A stretch of 64,000 bases of DNA from the NCBI GenBank assembly GCA_031216915.1, contig CM062297.1:367549704-367613703 (forward strand), given 5' to 3'. Origin of the DNA: Pictodentalium vernedei (lineage: Eukaryota; Mollusca; Scaphopoda; Dentaliida; Dentaliidae). Each line of letters starts with the position of its first letter. The first letter of the stretch is position 1. The notes beneath the pieces were generated by a model, which was given only the letters and a program-made list of their open reading frames with translations, was not told the origin of the DNA and ran no database searches. The position numbers and the translations under genes are program-made. This document shows, piece by piece, positions 9,657 to 21,781 of the stretch.

Positions 9657-11430
9657 GTGAGGAATATGTGAGTGTTTGGCTCTTCGAAAATACAATATTG
9701 GTTTTCTTCATATAGGGGGAACCAAAAGAAACTTGTTGTCCACAATGATTTACTATCTTTTAATAAACTTCAAAGGAAGCTCAGTAAACATAACAATAGA
9801 AATTGACCATTTCTTCAACAACCTACCTCGCCAATACAATATATTTTCTTCTTATAAACCTCTTTACTTAAAAATAACAATTTTGAGTGTTTTTTTTTTA
9901 AGGATAAATGAAAAAATTAAAGAAGTCAAAAAGCCTAAAAAATTTACTCACCCGGACTGATCTGGGCCAAGAGTTCATGGGACACAGCACAATGTTCCAT
10001 CCTTCCTCTCTAACACTAGAGTACACCCCATTGCCCAACAGACATATTCAGAAAGCTTCAGTTTCTTATTTTAAACCACAATCATGGATGTTTTCTTCTT
10101 GTCTCTTCAAAAAACAAAGATTTATTAGCAGTTTTGAGCAATTCAAAGCTAGAAGTATGGAAATGTTGGATATATTATAAAGTTGCTGCAGTGATTTTCA
10201 TCATCTCATCTATTCAGGGAAGTGACTTTTGTAAATTATGTCTCAACATTGTTTGCATCCTAATATTTTGTCACCCATTTTCGATGCAACCTCTGTCAGT
10301 TCATCTATATTTTGGTTTGCCTTAAGTTTGTTCAGAACCTAATTATATATATTTATATGGATGTTCATGAGTGTAGTTTTCCTGCTTAGTATGTTTCCTT
10401 AGGCATTGTATTTCTTCATTTGGTTGAAATATTTATTCTATAAATGTTGTCGGTAAAGACATGTCTTCCTCAAATGCTGTTTTCATCTTTTAGGCTATCC
10501 TTTATAGATATTTTTTAGGTATTCAGCCTTTATATATGACATAAGTATTCCACACCTCCTCTATATGGGAGCAGGTAGGGAATGTATATAAAATGGTTTT
10601 GCTGTCACTGGATATTTAATGAAGTTGTATATATGTACATGAGTGGATGACATCTTATCCACTCGGCATGGTGGCAGGTGTTTTTACCTAAATTGGCTCC
10701 GTTAAACACTATGCCAATTTTTTCTGTGTGTAAAAGATTAGCTGCTCAAGTACAAGGTGATAAACAGTAGCGATGGCATATTTGCCCCCTTGATTGATGT
10801 GGCTCGGTGTTTCACCGAGAATATGTCTTTTAAATAAATCTTTATATTTGAGTTTGATGAATTAATTTGGTGACATAGTCCTTTAATACAGTTTGTTATT
10901 TATTATTGACCCTGTGCTCAGTGACAATTAAAATCCATATGGATAAATGTACCAAAAGAGAAAAAGATTCCACAATGTTGAAAACAAGAGAATATTGTTA
11001 ACTCGACAGTAGTGCGTTCGCCCTTTCCTCAGGTGCCCTATGATGTGACAATGTCAAGGTAACATCAGATCGGGAATATAAAAGTTATTGCCGATGAAAT
11101 TTTTTAAAGCTTCCCACTGTGTTCTGGTTCTGTTATAACTCGATCCAGACAATTGTTACAGCTTTGGTCAGTCCCAGATGTCACATTATTGAGGCCGATT
11201 TGTCCCGATATCAACAATGCTCTCAAGGATATAGAAAAAAAATAAATTTGAGAGCCACTTTTCAAAGATTCAACGTTTTATCGAATGTATTGTCTTAAAA
11301 ATACATGCATGCCTACACATCAACACAAACTTCGTTATAGGTACCAGTGAAACTAAATAACATGCATGTCATCGCCTGTATTATTATTCTAGTAGCCTAC
11401 TCATATGAATGTTGTAAAACTACATGTGGT

Positions 11431-11571
11431 TAGTTGACGATACAAATGATAGGGTCAGCATGCTTATTGGAGAGATTGGGAAGAACGTGACACAGGATGT
11501 CATCAAGCAGTCCATCTCCGAGTGTCGGGAGGAAAGAAGAGGTATGAGAATAGGGAGGCAATTGGAAGCAC
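11431..11571 (+). CDS. Unassigned candidate terminal exon
   Basis: After an acceptor-like GTGGTTAG, about 47 codons are open and end in TAA (11569-11571). The peptide is polar and helix-prone (MLIGEIGKNVTQDVIKQ, then SECREERRGMRIGRQLE). An AATAAA-like signal (AATAAAATAAT) follows about 70 bp later. No family is recognised and it does not fit the TECPR1 series. It could be a gene fragment, a processed pseudogene end or chance. Confidence 0.2.
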
Positions 11572-12704
11572 AGGAATAACCAAGGCCTTAATTCTCACTT
11601 GAAAACCATGACAAATCAGCAGTTGGCTAAAGTGTTAATAATAAAATAATATTGTCTTTTACTGTATAGTACTATATGACTATATGTATACATGTTTGCA
11701 TGTTGTAGTATTTGATACATTTATCAAATAAAATGCCATCTATGCCTGAACATTTAACCATGGACATACGAACTGAGGGTGGAGGGTACCTCACCCCATC
11801 CCATACCTACAAAAATGTGGGAACTAGCAAAAATTGGTCAGTTCTACATAAAACTATTAATCGGCAATTTTGTATAGCACCAGAGCCCCCCCCCCCCTCC
11901 CCCCCCTAAAGAACAGAAAATATATATTTGCCCTCATACACCCATGCATTTAAAGTGTGATATTCCTGCATACATTTTCTTGTGTTAAATGTGGACCCTC
12001 TTGACATCCTTAAACGATGTAGTGATGTTGTTTGTCAAAATCTAGGCCAAGACAGTTGGAAGTAAATAAGCAAAAAAGGCGCGAAGATGCTGGGAGCCAC
12101 CCACCGAGGCAACAGGGGAGGAAGAGGAAAAGGAAGTTAGCCACAGCACCCATACCAACAGAATTTGTGAGGCAAGCCAAAGGCCTACAGAGCCAGCTCC
12201 CCCTCCCCAACCTCAACCACCCCCCCCCCCCCCCCTACACACTACGCTTATGTCTGTTATTTCTATTGTTGAATTCAGCATTTTAAATCAATCCCATCGC
12301 GTTTTGATCCAAATGGTCCCTTCTGTTTATCCAACCCGACCTTCAGTGGCCAGTTTGACATGTAAGACTGTCAAAAGATTTCACCCCTACCAGCCCTTGG
12401 CCAAAACGCCATCTCAATATTTAGGTTGACAGTAAGTTGAGCTTACATGTAGGCATACATCCACAGTTCGTTGAAGAAGAAAACTATTATCACTGAATTT
12501 CCCAAAAGTTTATTGGGACCCACCTCCCACCCCCAGCAGGGCCTTTTGACTCCCGAATATTAGTCCCCCTCCCCCCACCAAAAAAAAAAAAAGAAGAAAA
12601 AGAAAAGAACAAAGTAAAAAGTAAAACCCTTGCTGAGCTCTATACAGTCTTGACTATGTTCTTGGTGACTCTCTATCATACAATTGGGATGTCTGCAAAA
12701 AACT

Positions 12705-12787
12705 CTCTTGTGTTTGCTTTGTCACAGAAACTGAGTATATTCACCCATATGATATACTCAGTTTCTGTGACAAAGCAAACACAAGAG
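12705..12787. repeat. Perfect 36-bp inverted repeat, 11-nt loop
   Basis: Left arm 12705-12740 (CTCTTGTGTTTGCTTTGTCA...) and right arm 12752-12787 are exact inverse complements over 36 bp, separated by TCACCCATATG. It contains no obvious flanking duplication or gene. Perfect identity of the arms suggests recent origin or gene conversion. Confidence 0.85.
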
Positions 12788-14280
12788 ACACACATTATGG
12801 TTTAGTGGATGGGCTGTTGGAATTGGTTCGGAGCTCACTTGAAGTTGAGAATTTTTCTTTCACACAACACAATCCGGAATGTGTGGATATTCAGTTCTTC
12901 TGGTGTTTTCTATTACATTCTTTCAGATATTTTTCACGAATAAATAGTTATTACATGCTTTTGATTGTTCTCAGTCTTTTGGAAATGCCTCCCCTGTCAT
13001 ATTAACCTGTCAAATGTACTGCATTAGAATGTCAGTTCACCCCAAAAAGCTGCCTGTGGACAGAAAATGAAAAACTGATTTTAATCGATTTCTAGCTTGA
13101 GAATGCAGACAATTTTTCTGTTGTCTGCTTTTTGAACACTGTACTAAACATTTACAATGATTGTTGGAAAGGCTTCATGGATATCTTTCTACAAAAGAGT
13201 CTATATTTCTATCAGAGTGAAATTTAAAACCACAGTATTGTGAATTATAATAACTGACCACTTGTGAAAGAGTTGGAATGTAGGCCCCAGAAAAAAAGTG
13301 TTGTTCAGTTGTGCTTGACTTTCCTGATATCGTAAAATTTATATCAGCAGTCTTCTTTCTAGTGTAGTTTGTTGTAGCATGCCTGTAGAATTGGTATATT
13401 CTTGTAAATATTAATAAATCTTCTGATAAACCCAGATTGAATCCCGTTTTTTTTTTTTTTTTGGGGGGGGGGGGGGGTTGTTACAATGCATCAGCTAATG
13501 CATATACTGTACATTTTATAAGCTGATAAAATCAACTTGCTTCGATGTTGCCAGCAGTACACCCTGCCAACAAGTAGGTTAGCGTAGGCATTATTTTGCA
13601 GTGTTTGCAATGGTATACATTGTAATTTGTATATGCGTTTGGCAATGCTGGATGAAATTTCGAGTGGAATTGTGGAAATTTGTTTTAAGACTTTTTATAA
13701 TTTTTGGGAATTTGTGTACAGCATCTCTAAAATTTACTCCTCCCCCCACCTGTGGTGTTCGATGGACACGGGATTCATTTTTTTAGTTTTTAAATTGTCT
13801 CCTCGCCAGTTTATGTGGTTCGTCATTGAAACATTATGTTGCATGCACAGTGTTCACTGACTTAATGCACTACAACTTGTTTGCAAACTGTGCAGTTACT
13901 GTGTAAGCTGTTATTCAAGCATGAATCTCATGCACAAAACAGTGGAATGAACACAGTAGCAAGTTATGAGAAACCGTGTTTATTGCCAATCAACAATACT
14001 AATCTCTTTCACTCAAAATCGTCGACCAATACAGTGTTATTTATCTCGGCTCTAACACAGAGTTTCACCGGATAACTCTGCATTTTGAAGAACTGTAAAC
14101 ACCATGTTCGGTGCTTTACATGGTATACACTCTGTTCATACTGTATAATTAATGGTTTCCTCTTGCATTTTATTTCTCCAGTACTCTCTCTTACTCAAAT
14201 ATTTCAACAAGCACTTTGATGACTCATAGAGATTGCATGGTTTGTTCATTTTCTAACCTATGGCTGTCTTCTCTATTTAT

Positions 14281-15500
14281 TATCCCCCACGATTTTAACG
14301 TTTTGGGGGGCTATTGGATTGCACTCCGTCTGTCCATCTGTCCATCTGTCCCTCTGTCTGTCTGTCCTCATTTATGTTACCACCTGTATCTCATATATGC
14401 TTCAATGTTGTACTTTCATTTTTATACCATTGGTGACACATAATAGGAAGATGATGCACGTCAAAAATGTTTGAAAAAAAAATTCAAGATGGCCGACTGG
14501 CGGCCATTTTTGTCATCATTTTTTGCTTCATTTGATGTTACCACCTGTATCTTAGACATGTTTTAATATATTTGTTTCAGGTTTCTAACATTGTTCATGG
14601 ATGCTATGAGGATGATGCACATCAAAAATTTCTGAAAAAAAAAATTCATGATGGCCCGACCAAGTTTGTTCATTTTTTGCATACTCAAGTTACGTTATCA
14701 CCCATATCTTGGAGATGTTTTGAGATATTAGTTTTAAATTTTCAACATTTGTCAGACACCTTAGGAGAATGATGCATGCCAAAATCTTTTGAAAAAAAAA
14801 TTCAAGATGGCCGAATGGCAGCCATATTTGTTGTTATTTTTGTGCCATATTTGACGTTACGACCTGTATCTTAGACATATTTTGAGCTATTACTTTCAGA
14901 TTTCTAACATTGGTCAGAGATGCTAGAAGGGTGATGCACGTCAACATTTTTAAAAAACATTCCAGGTGGCCAAAATCTTTTGGAAAAAAAATTCAAGGTG
15001 GCTGAATGACAGACTTTTTCATTGTCATTTTTTTGTTACCACCTGTATCTCATAGATGCATCGATGATGTACTTTCATTTTTATGCCATTGGTGACACAT
15101 AATAGGAGGACAATGCACGTAAAAACTTTTTGAAAAAAAATTCAAGATGGCCGACCAGCGGCCATTTTTGTCATCATTTTTTGCTTCATTTGATGTTACC
15201 ACCCATATCTTAGACATGTTTTAATATATTTGTTTCAGGTTTCTAACATTGTTTATGGATGCTATGAGGATGATGCACGTCCAAATTTTTTGAAAAAAAA
15301 CTATTCAAGATGGCCGGGTCATGTTTGTTCATTTTTTGCATTCTCAAGTTACCTTATCACCCATATCTTGGAGATGTTTTGAGATATTAGTTTTAAATTT
15401 TCAACATTTGTCAGACATCATAGGAGAATGATCCATGCCAAAATCTTTTGGAAAAAAATTCAAGATGGCCCAATGGCAGCCATTTTTGTTATTTTTTTGC
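14281..15500 (+). repeat. Tandem array, ~160-bp monomers in a ~659-bp higher-order repeat
   Basis: Begins 'TCCCCCACGATTTTAACGTT' with a CCGTCTGTCCATCTGTCC microsatellite, then monomers marked by 'TTCAAGATGGCC' at about 14485, 14649, 14803, 15143, 15308 and 15463 and 'GTTACCACCTGTATCT' in between. The block 14377-15035 is repeated from 15036 with the same monomer order: 'TACCATTGGTGACACATAAT' recurs about 659 bp later. No coding potential. It ends about 110 bp before the exon at 15606. Confidence 0.75.
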
Positions 15501-15605
15501 CATATTGTGGATATAAGTGGAAAACACAGTTATATAGTGTGCAAAGGCATGTGACTTGTTGATGGAATATATTTTGTGATTTTAATTGCAGTGTATCTCT
15601 TTCAG

Positions 15606-15728
15606 TTGCCATCTTTAAGAAATAAAGAAATACGAGACCCATTCACCGATTTGGCCGTTGGAGGATGGGCGATTTCTGGCAGAAAAGATGATGAACTGTC
15701 TGTTTGGGCTGTTACCCTTAATGGCGAG
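15606..15728 (+). CDS. TECPR1: TECPR1-like exon: linker and start of tectonin blade
   Basis: A 123-nt exon (41 codons, phase 0/0) with acceptor TCTCTTTCAG and donor GTAATG. It encodes a short polar linker with DPFTDLAVGGWAI and then DELSVWAVTLNGE. 'DPF.DL.VGGW' directly followed by 'LSVWAV.L.G' is the segment that follows DysFC in TECPR1. The VWAV motif is the core strand of a tectonin beta-propeller repeat, which would continue at once in the next exon with VFVREG. The exon sits only about 120 bp downstream of a long intronic tandem array. The reading frame is intact and joins the DysF exon in phase 0. Confidence 0.85.
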
Positions 15729-16481
15729 GTAATGTGAAATAACAGAATTTTTTTCTTCAAAAGATTAGGGGTGGCGGTTTGGGGGGGGGGGAGTATTTAT
15801 TTATTTATTTTTTTATTTATTTTAAGCACTAGATTAATTTTAAGACTCTGGATTTGTTCACAAGGATTTCTTTTGTTACAATATATTGGAGAGTGCCTAC
15901 TGGCACTCTTCAATAAATTGTATCAAGACAAATCTATATAAAAATATTCTAGCCTTAAATTGAATTTACAACACACCCATAGAAATAGGTATAACAGTAC
16001 TAAATATTTGAATTAGAGTTATCTCTCTTGAAATGTTGCACTCAGAAATGATGCAATCTCTCTGAAACCAAGCAGTTTTGAGAAAAAAAATATTGTTTTA
16101 AAAAACCTTTGAAGCATTGTACTCAAATCTTAACTAATTGCTGAATATATCAGAGAACAAAGAGGTCTGATATGATGAATTTTGCATCCCAAAAAATACA
16201 ATTGACTATCAATTGTGTTTTTTGATGGGAATTCTCTCCCAAAAATGTGTTATACTTGACGGATATTTGAATGACCAAATTGAAATGATGCAATCATATT
16301 TTTGTCACACTAATGTTATATAATGTTATAACGGTCACCTATGGGAAAATATTTACTACTGCTATATGAGAATGTAAAGCCTTTTAATTAACATGTAAGT
16401 ACTTTTTGCTTCTTGCTCTCAACTGGTTATTTATTTATTTATTTGCAGTGATGTCCATGCCTGCATTCACCATGTAATAAA
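15729..16481 (+). other. Intron: G-run, ATTT microsatellite and MITE-2 centre
   Basis: Holds a G-run (15780-15791), ATTT repeats (15796-15825 and 16430-16445) and, at 15879-15937, the hairpin centre of MITE family 2 (TGGAGAGTGCCTACTGGCAC). Otherwise nothing recognised. Confidence 0.5.
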
Positions 16482-16559
16482 AATCATCATCAATAAAATT
16501 TTAATTAATGAAGCACCAGGTTATACCTGGTGCTTCATTAATTAAATTTTTGATGATTA
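16482..16559. repeat. Palindrome with direct repeat at 20907
   Basis: Arms AATCATCATCAATAAAATTT...AATGAAGCACCAGGT and the inverse meet around TAT at 16521. The right arm with its continuation (GTGCTTCATTAATTAAATTT...TTGATGATTATTCCTATAAT) recurs in the same orientation at 20905-20945, flanking the DIRS-like RT remnant. The layout recalls element ends but the element is not defined. Confidence 0.7.
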
Positions 16560-18180
16560 TTCCTATAATTAGTGTTTGGAATTTTAGTGTTTGGAATTTT
16601 ATAATATTGCATCCGTGGAAATATTGCCCACCTGTGACCAGTCCACGGCAGGCGTACTGTATAGTATATGAAGCGTTTTACTTATGGTGCAGGTACTTTA
16701 GAGTAGAGCATGCATATGGTCAGGTAACGCTCTACAGGTTGTTTATTTATTTCCATGACTGTTCTGATTGGCCAGTATACTTCTAGTTATTTAAAGCTCG
16801 TTATACTCCAGGACATTGAATATTGTTGGAGATACCCTTGCTAGCCATTTCTAGTCATATCAGAATTTCATCAGCAAAGAGAGGATGTCCCAACATTTTA
16901 AAATAGGGCTGATCACAGCTGAAGTTAAATGTTTGCCAGTATATGTATGATCAGTAAGCTCATTCTAGTGAGCAGTTATATATTTTAGATAACAAAAATA
17001 GTAAAATTTGAATGGTATTTTTATAAATAGTGCTGCAATGTTTCAGTTGTTGTATCAGATAAAGGGTTAAGCATTGCTTGTTCTCTTTTTTTATTCTTTA
17101 CAGATGTTCAGTTATAGTCTGTTTAGAAATTTGGCATAGTATGTTTGAGAAAATTCATATTTTGTTATGAATGTTATTATTACTTTTGTAAATTTACAGG
17201 TCTTTAGATGATGATGAATGGATGATTGTCAGCATTATTTCTTTATGGTGGTTCTTGGGCACTATTTTGTCATATGACTTAAATACAAATGGTGCTGAAA
17301 TAGTAAGGTGTGGGTTGATAGATCAGGAGACTGAGTTACTTCAAAAGTTTCCTATCATGGAAGTGGGGGATGTTAGAAGGTCAGAAGATTGATCCCCCTA
17401 ACTTTTACCTAACAGAGAGGAGTGCGATGTTAGGTCAAGTGTCCTATCTTAACATAGCTATGAAAAGTCATCTACACAGTCTATCGAGAGTAAACTCATC
17501 AGTTTCTTCCTCCAACATCAACTTCTACAGTTGATTAACAGTCTTGTTGTCAGCCTTATCATTCAGCTGTGTACCATTAGCCTTTGTCCTAACACACTTC
17601 ATTACATTATGCTTCACATAGGGTACCCAGTCTTTATCAATCTTTAGCCATGCTTCCATTGCAGTTGCCCTTTGTTTCATCATGTTATTCCCATTATCAT
17701 GCTTCACATACTTCTTGAAAACCGAAAGAGTTATTCATGGCACTTTAGAGAGAGGTTCTTATTCTTTTAAATGTCAGAGTGATAATGGCATTCTTCTCTT
17801 TTGATAAAAGCAAGAACTACTGTCATGAGCAATATATTAGAACTCGACTGTCCATGGTCAAAGTTTTACAAACCTTGTCAGATGCTTTGACAGCACAACA
17901 ATTATCCCAGAAGGAGACTTAACCTGACACCAGCCACTTTTAATCGTGTCTGGAAAAGGATGAAGACAGATAGGAGGATAACATGTCATTAAGTTCAACC
18001 TCACCAAAACCATGTTCAGAAGTACTACCGGAGGATGAGTGCTAATTGACTTTAATGATGCAGCATACAGACACTATACTTTTCTTGACTTGCCTGAAGC
18101 CATTCCTAAAGCTGCACAGAAGCTTAGAAGTCTGAATATTATAACCCCACAAAACGAAGTTTATGGTGTTAGGGGGTATA
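16560..18180 (+). other. Intron with MITE-1 half-copy; otherwise nothing recognised
   Basis: About 16940-17070 carries 'AAGCTCATTCTAGTGAGCAG' and ends 'AGATAAAGGGTTAA', a degenerate half of MITE family 1. The stretch 17.4-18.05 kb may belong to a decayed retroelement but no motif is secure. Confidence 0.4.
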
Positions 18181-18785
18181 TAGTTGTCAACTTGTCCACC
18201 GGTCGTCGTCGGTCCGTTGCAACTCGTGGAGCGAACTACTTCCACAGTTTTAGTCATGTTTTCATGAAACTTCACAAAAATGATCAACATGATGAGGGGA
18301 AGTGTGTGACATAATGTTTTTCTTAATGGGATTAAAGATGGCCGACTGGTGGCCATATTGGATTTCGCAAAATACTTGTGGAGCGAACTACTACAGTTTT
18401 TTGCTGCATTTTCATGAAACACATTATAAATTGATGGACATGATGAGGAGCAGTGCTTGACATAAATTTTTTCCAGATCGGATTCAAGATGGCTGACTGG
18501 TGGCCATATTGGATTTTGCAAAATACTTGTGGAGTGAACTACTTCTACAGTTTTTGCTGCATTTTCATGAAACTCAATATAAATGATTGGCACAATGAGG
18601 AGCAGTGCGGGATATAATTTTTGTCCTTTTTCCCGATCAAATTCAAGATGGCTGACTTGTGGCCATATTGGATTTTATTTTTACTTAGAAAAATTGAATG
18701 TCTCTTTTCAATCACCCACATTAGGCGGTATGCCACGGTGGCGGTATGCCATGATGAGGGTATACTGGGCGACAGACATCTCTAG
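18181..18785 (+). repeat. Tandem repeat element, ~150-bp units
   Basis: Units start 'ACTTGTGGAGCGAACTACT' at about 18222, 18377 and 18526. Each contains 'TTTTCATGAAAC' and 'AAGATGGC(C/T)GACTGGTGGCC'. It is introduced by GTCCACCGGTCGTCGTCGGT and closed by 'GGGCGACAGACATCTCTAG'. The long minus-strand open frame over this array is a by-product of the repeat. Confidence 0.65.
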
Positions 18786-18924
18786 TTGTCTTCATCAGAT
18801 GATTATCTTTTACAGCAACATTTAGATTCATCGGTGTTTCTGGTCCAGTCGGGTATTATGCATTCGATAATAAAAACTAAGAAAGACAAGAATAGCTCTT
18901 TCCAGAAGAAAGACTTCATACATT

Positions 18925-19235
18925 TTAACTGGTTGAGTGCTAGAAGCTTCTGTCATGGCTCCATTGATAAGTGCTGGAAGCCACTTTTGTGGTTTTACAC
19001 TATATGCATTAGCTTGAGGTTTGATCAGCAGAAGAAGAAAAAATTTGTATATAAAATTGTTTGGTTGCAATTACACTCTGGCTCTTTTGTCTTCTTTGGT
19101 TGTAACAAAACAATTATTTATGAAGAAAATTTAGCTAAATATAAGACTTCTCATGCTGGTAGCAAGGTATCTTTGAAAAAAAATACCTAGGTTTCAAATC
19201 ACATTTGAAAAATAATTTAGTACTCAACCAGTTAA
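18925..19235. mobile_element. MITE family 2, second copy
   Basis: About 311 bp, from TTAACTGGTTGAGTGCT to AGTACTCAACCAGTTAA, with a diverged middle. Ends and the 'TTTGAAAAATAATTTAG' stretch match the 9013 copy. Confidence 0.65.
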
Positions 19236-19259
19236 TGACATGAGACATTTTAACATTGC

Positions 19260-20904
19260 TTCTTGCATCAATTCATTACCTCTCCTATTGGAGAGTGAAG
19301 CTGCTTCATCAGGAATAATGAAGTATCCTTTCAGTTATAAAACTCCAGTTTCTGTCCTAATGTTTCAATGTCATCTCATGAAATGTTGAATGCCTTGTCC
19401 CTTGCAGATCTTATTACATCAACGTTACTTGCCAGACTAGATTACCCGGAGTTGGATGATATCATGCCTCCATTATGCATTCTTTCAAGAACCATAATGT
19501 AATCTATTCATGCAACCCCAAGAAATGCCTGTAATCATGAATTAATTTGCAGGGATAATGCCCTCTCGTCAGTATCTTCAGCTTCATGTATGTTCAGAGA
19601 ATCCTTACATTCAGCATATTGTTTTCAGGAATTTTTTTATTCAATGATCATATTGCATCAGTGCATAAACAAGTCATCTGGATGATTTAATCTTAAGACA
19701 AATTACTCAGCACAATCAAAGCCTTCTTACCCTGCATGCTGACCCAATAATAAATACAAAAAGTCCAGTACAGCTCAGCTCATGGTTCTGGCTACATTGT
19801 TAATAGATCTACAAATAATAATAATAGTACCTCTCAGTATCATCAACAGATTTATCATTAAGCTAAGTACCGTAACAAATCTCAATGGGTAAAGTCTACT
19901 AATAACCCTTTTCCATGACTCACAGAGGATTTAGATGAGGATACAGACCTTGATTGTCTTTCTTCCTTGATTGTCTTTCTTTTGGGGAAACTATCTTTCT
20001 TCAACAGTGACACCAGATCTCTCCGGAGCAGTGGGTTCTTCAAGTCATTTCAGAGGGTTTAAAGCTTTCATTCACAAGAAAACCTCCCCTTACAGAAGTT
20101 CATTTGGAAACAAGACTTCCTTTCTAACAAAACAAGACAAACTGTTTTCTTCTGCAAATGCAGACTTTACTTCAGAAAAAGGCAATAAAGGTCCTTCAGG
20201 ACACAGGTTCTCTAGGGTTTTATTTGCTAATATTTCTAGTGCTGAGGCCAGGCAATTATTTCTGACCAGAAATGACTTAATCAAAACCATAGGCTTCAAG
20301 GTTGCGTACTGTCATGATTCCTTCTAACTTTCAAAAGTATTCAAGCTTTGCCATAAACAAGATAAGTTATCAATTCAATCTGTTTTGGCCTAAACTTAGC
20401 ACCTTGGGCATTCTTCTAGACGATGTGTGCAGTCTCCTGGATCTTTTTTAAGTTCTAGCTTTTATTGTGAATTGTGATAAGTCAGATTTGGTTCTGGTAA
20501 CAAAGTTCACTAATCTCAGGATGTATTTTCTGACCTATGCCCTTCTTGTTGGTGTACCTCAAGCAAGAGCTCTGATTCCTTTAGGCCGTCACAAAAGTTT
20601 TCCCCCAATCTCAGTCAGTTTTCAGCTTGCCAAATAATGCGTCTCCTGGGTCTTTGCGTAACAGTGATGGGTCTTTGCATAACAGTGATGGTGCTCTTGC
20701 ATAACTGTGATGGGTTTTTGTGTAACAGTGATGAGTCTTTGCGCAACAGTGATGGGTCGTTGCGTAACAGTGATGGATCTTATTCCCTTAGGCCTGTTCA
20801 CCCAACCGCTTATGTTCCTTCTGGTAGACAATCTTCCAGGATGGACTCCTTGGACAAACTTATTCCTTTGTCTTGTCAAATCAGGTCACATGTCGCCACC
20901 CAGT
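19260..20904 (+). pseudogene. Heavily decayed DIRS-type reverse transcriptase remnant
   Basis: At 20381-20413 the frame reads CFGLNLAPWAF, the highly conserved DIRS RT motif also found in element D (CFGLNLAPWAFT). Upstream fragments fit 'F.KYLRFAI.K.SYQF', and downstream 'AFIVNCDKSDLV' and 'NLRMYF' match 'GFIVNE.KSDLVPSK..IHLGM'. The YLDD box is degraded (CTAGACGAT at about 20415-20424). Frames change several times. It diverges from elements A-E at nucleotide level, so it may be an older or separate lineage. It is bordered on the right by the 16531/20905 repeat. Confidence 0.6.
20648..20780 (+). repeat. 22-bp minisatellite
   Basis: About six copies of GTCTTTGCGTAACAGTGATG-like units of roughly 22 bp (variants CATAACTGTG, GCGCAACAGTG), lying inside the decayed retroelement. 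On the minus strand they read as repeated 'HHCYAKT', which explains an open frame there. Confidence 0.85.
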
Positions 20905-21049
20905 GCTTCATTAATTAAGTTTTTGATGATTATTCCTATAATTAGTTTTTGAAATCTAATATTATTGTGCTCAGGGAAATATTTTGCCCCCACCCGTCAC
21001 CCCAATTTAAAAGCTTCATATTGATTATCTGTGAAATGCAATTATTTAG

Positions 21050-21600
21050 TCAGTATGGATTTACCTTGTGATAGATAGATCTTTATTTTGCAGTATACTA
21101 GTACACTGATTACAAAATAACATTACAACAGACAGGGACATAAGCTAGTATACAGCATGGAAATGGCATAGCCTATAAGGCTGTCTTCCTGCCATTCCCG
21201 TAAAAAGAAAGATATCAAGTTTCTTTGGCATCAGTGTATTGAAGTGCTTTCCCCAAGACGGGGTTGTCTGATCTTTTATTTATAATTCAGGGAGGCTAGA
21301 ATGTATTGAGAATTAAGGGATGGGGGTAGGAGGATGAGATGTCAGAAGATTACAGCTGGCGGATGACACAGTCGGGGCACATTGGGTTGTCACATTTGGA
21401 GTTAGGACGCGAATAATTATTCAAGGCTTTATCAATTAAGGAGTTTTTAAATCGGGGTCTATTTAATTGCTGGATTTGTGGGTCTATACTATTCCCACAG
21501 GCACTCTCCCATAAATTGTAACCAGACAAAAAAAGTGAACAAATTATGATGACCAAAGTAATATAGCACTCTACTGGCTAATAAATGTATTAATTTATTT
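21050..21600 (-). other. Possible antisense retroelement 3' end and MITE-2 fragment
   Basis: GATAGATAGATCTTTATTTT at 21068 looks like the complement of an A-rich retroelement tail with a short repeat. The region up to 21500 has interrupted minus-strand frames with no secure motif. The hairpin half 'GGCACTCTCCCATAAATTGT' at 21499 belongs to MITE family 2. Confidence 0.35.
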
Positions 21601-21606
21601 GTGCAG

Positions 21607-21781
21607 GTATTTGTGCGAGAAGGTGTGAAGTATACGTGTCCTGAAGGTCAATCATGGAGTATGATACCAGTCAGTAGAGAAGTATCCAGCATCAGTGTGT
21701 CACCAAATGGTAATGTTTGGGCAGTTACTTGTGATGGCTGTGCATTTGTCAGAAAGAACATTTCCAGGAATAATCTGTATG
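21607..21781 (+). CDS. TECPR1: TECPR1-like exon: tectonin beta-propeller repeat
   Basis: A 175-nt exon (58 codons plus one base, phase 0 in, phase 1 out) with acceptor TTTATTTGTGCAG and donor G|GTAATT. It contains one complete tectonin cycle: VFVREGV, a Pro-Glu-Gly-Gln-Ser-Trp turn, ISVSPNGNVWAVTCDG, then AFVRKNISRNN. The alternation of 'VxVREG', 'G.SW', 'ISV....VWAV...G' is the TECPR pattern. The split last codon (G) pairs with GT at the start of the 42503 exon to give Gly, recreating 'YGDSW', the start of the next blade. A repeat element beginning 'TTTTTATACCGCC' starts within about 10 bp of the donor, so this splice site borders inserted DNA. Confidence 0.88.

Larger units (their letters stand above)
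9657..14280 (+). other. Intron of the TECPR1-like gene, first part
   Basis: Mostly unique AT-rich sequence. Contains homopolymer C runs (11886-11905, 12222-12234), a T-then-G run (about 13447-13480), a weak candidate exon near 11431-11571 and a perfect 36-bp hairpin at 12705-12787. A frame at 12032-12286 rich in Lys/Arg/Pro is not matched to any family. No other gene or RNA was recognised. Confidence 0.5.

Noticed and set aside
12032..12286. Lys/Arg/Pro-rich frame after an AAATCTAG acceptor-like site, considered as a TECPR1 linker exon
   Set aside because: The DysF exon (phase 0 out) joins the 15606 exon directly in a TECPR1-like order, the frame lacks a clear donor and it ends in a C-run.
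18042..18593. 183-codon minus-strand open frame
   Set aside because: It repeats the same peptide (FHENAAK..) because it covers a ~150-bp tandem array; no independent coding signal.
20622..20918. Repeated short units considered as a CRISPR-like array
   Set aside because: Units are contiguous ~22-bp minisatellite copies without unique spacers, in a eukaryotic intron.
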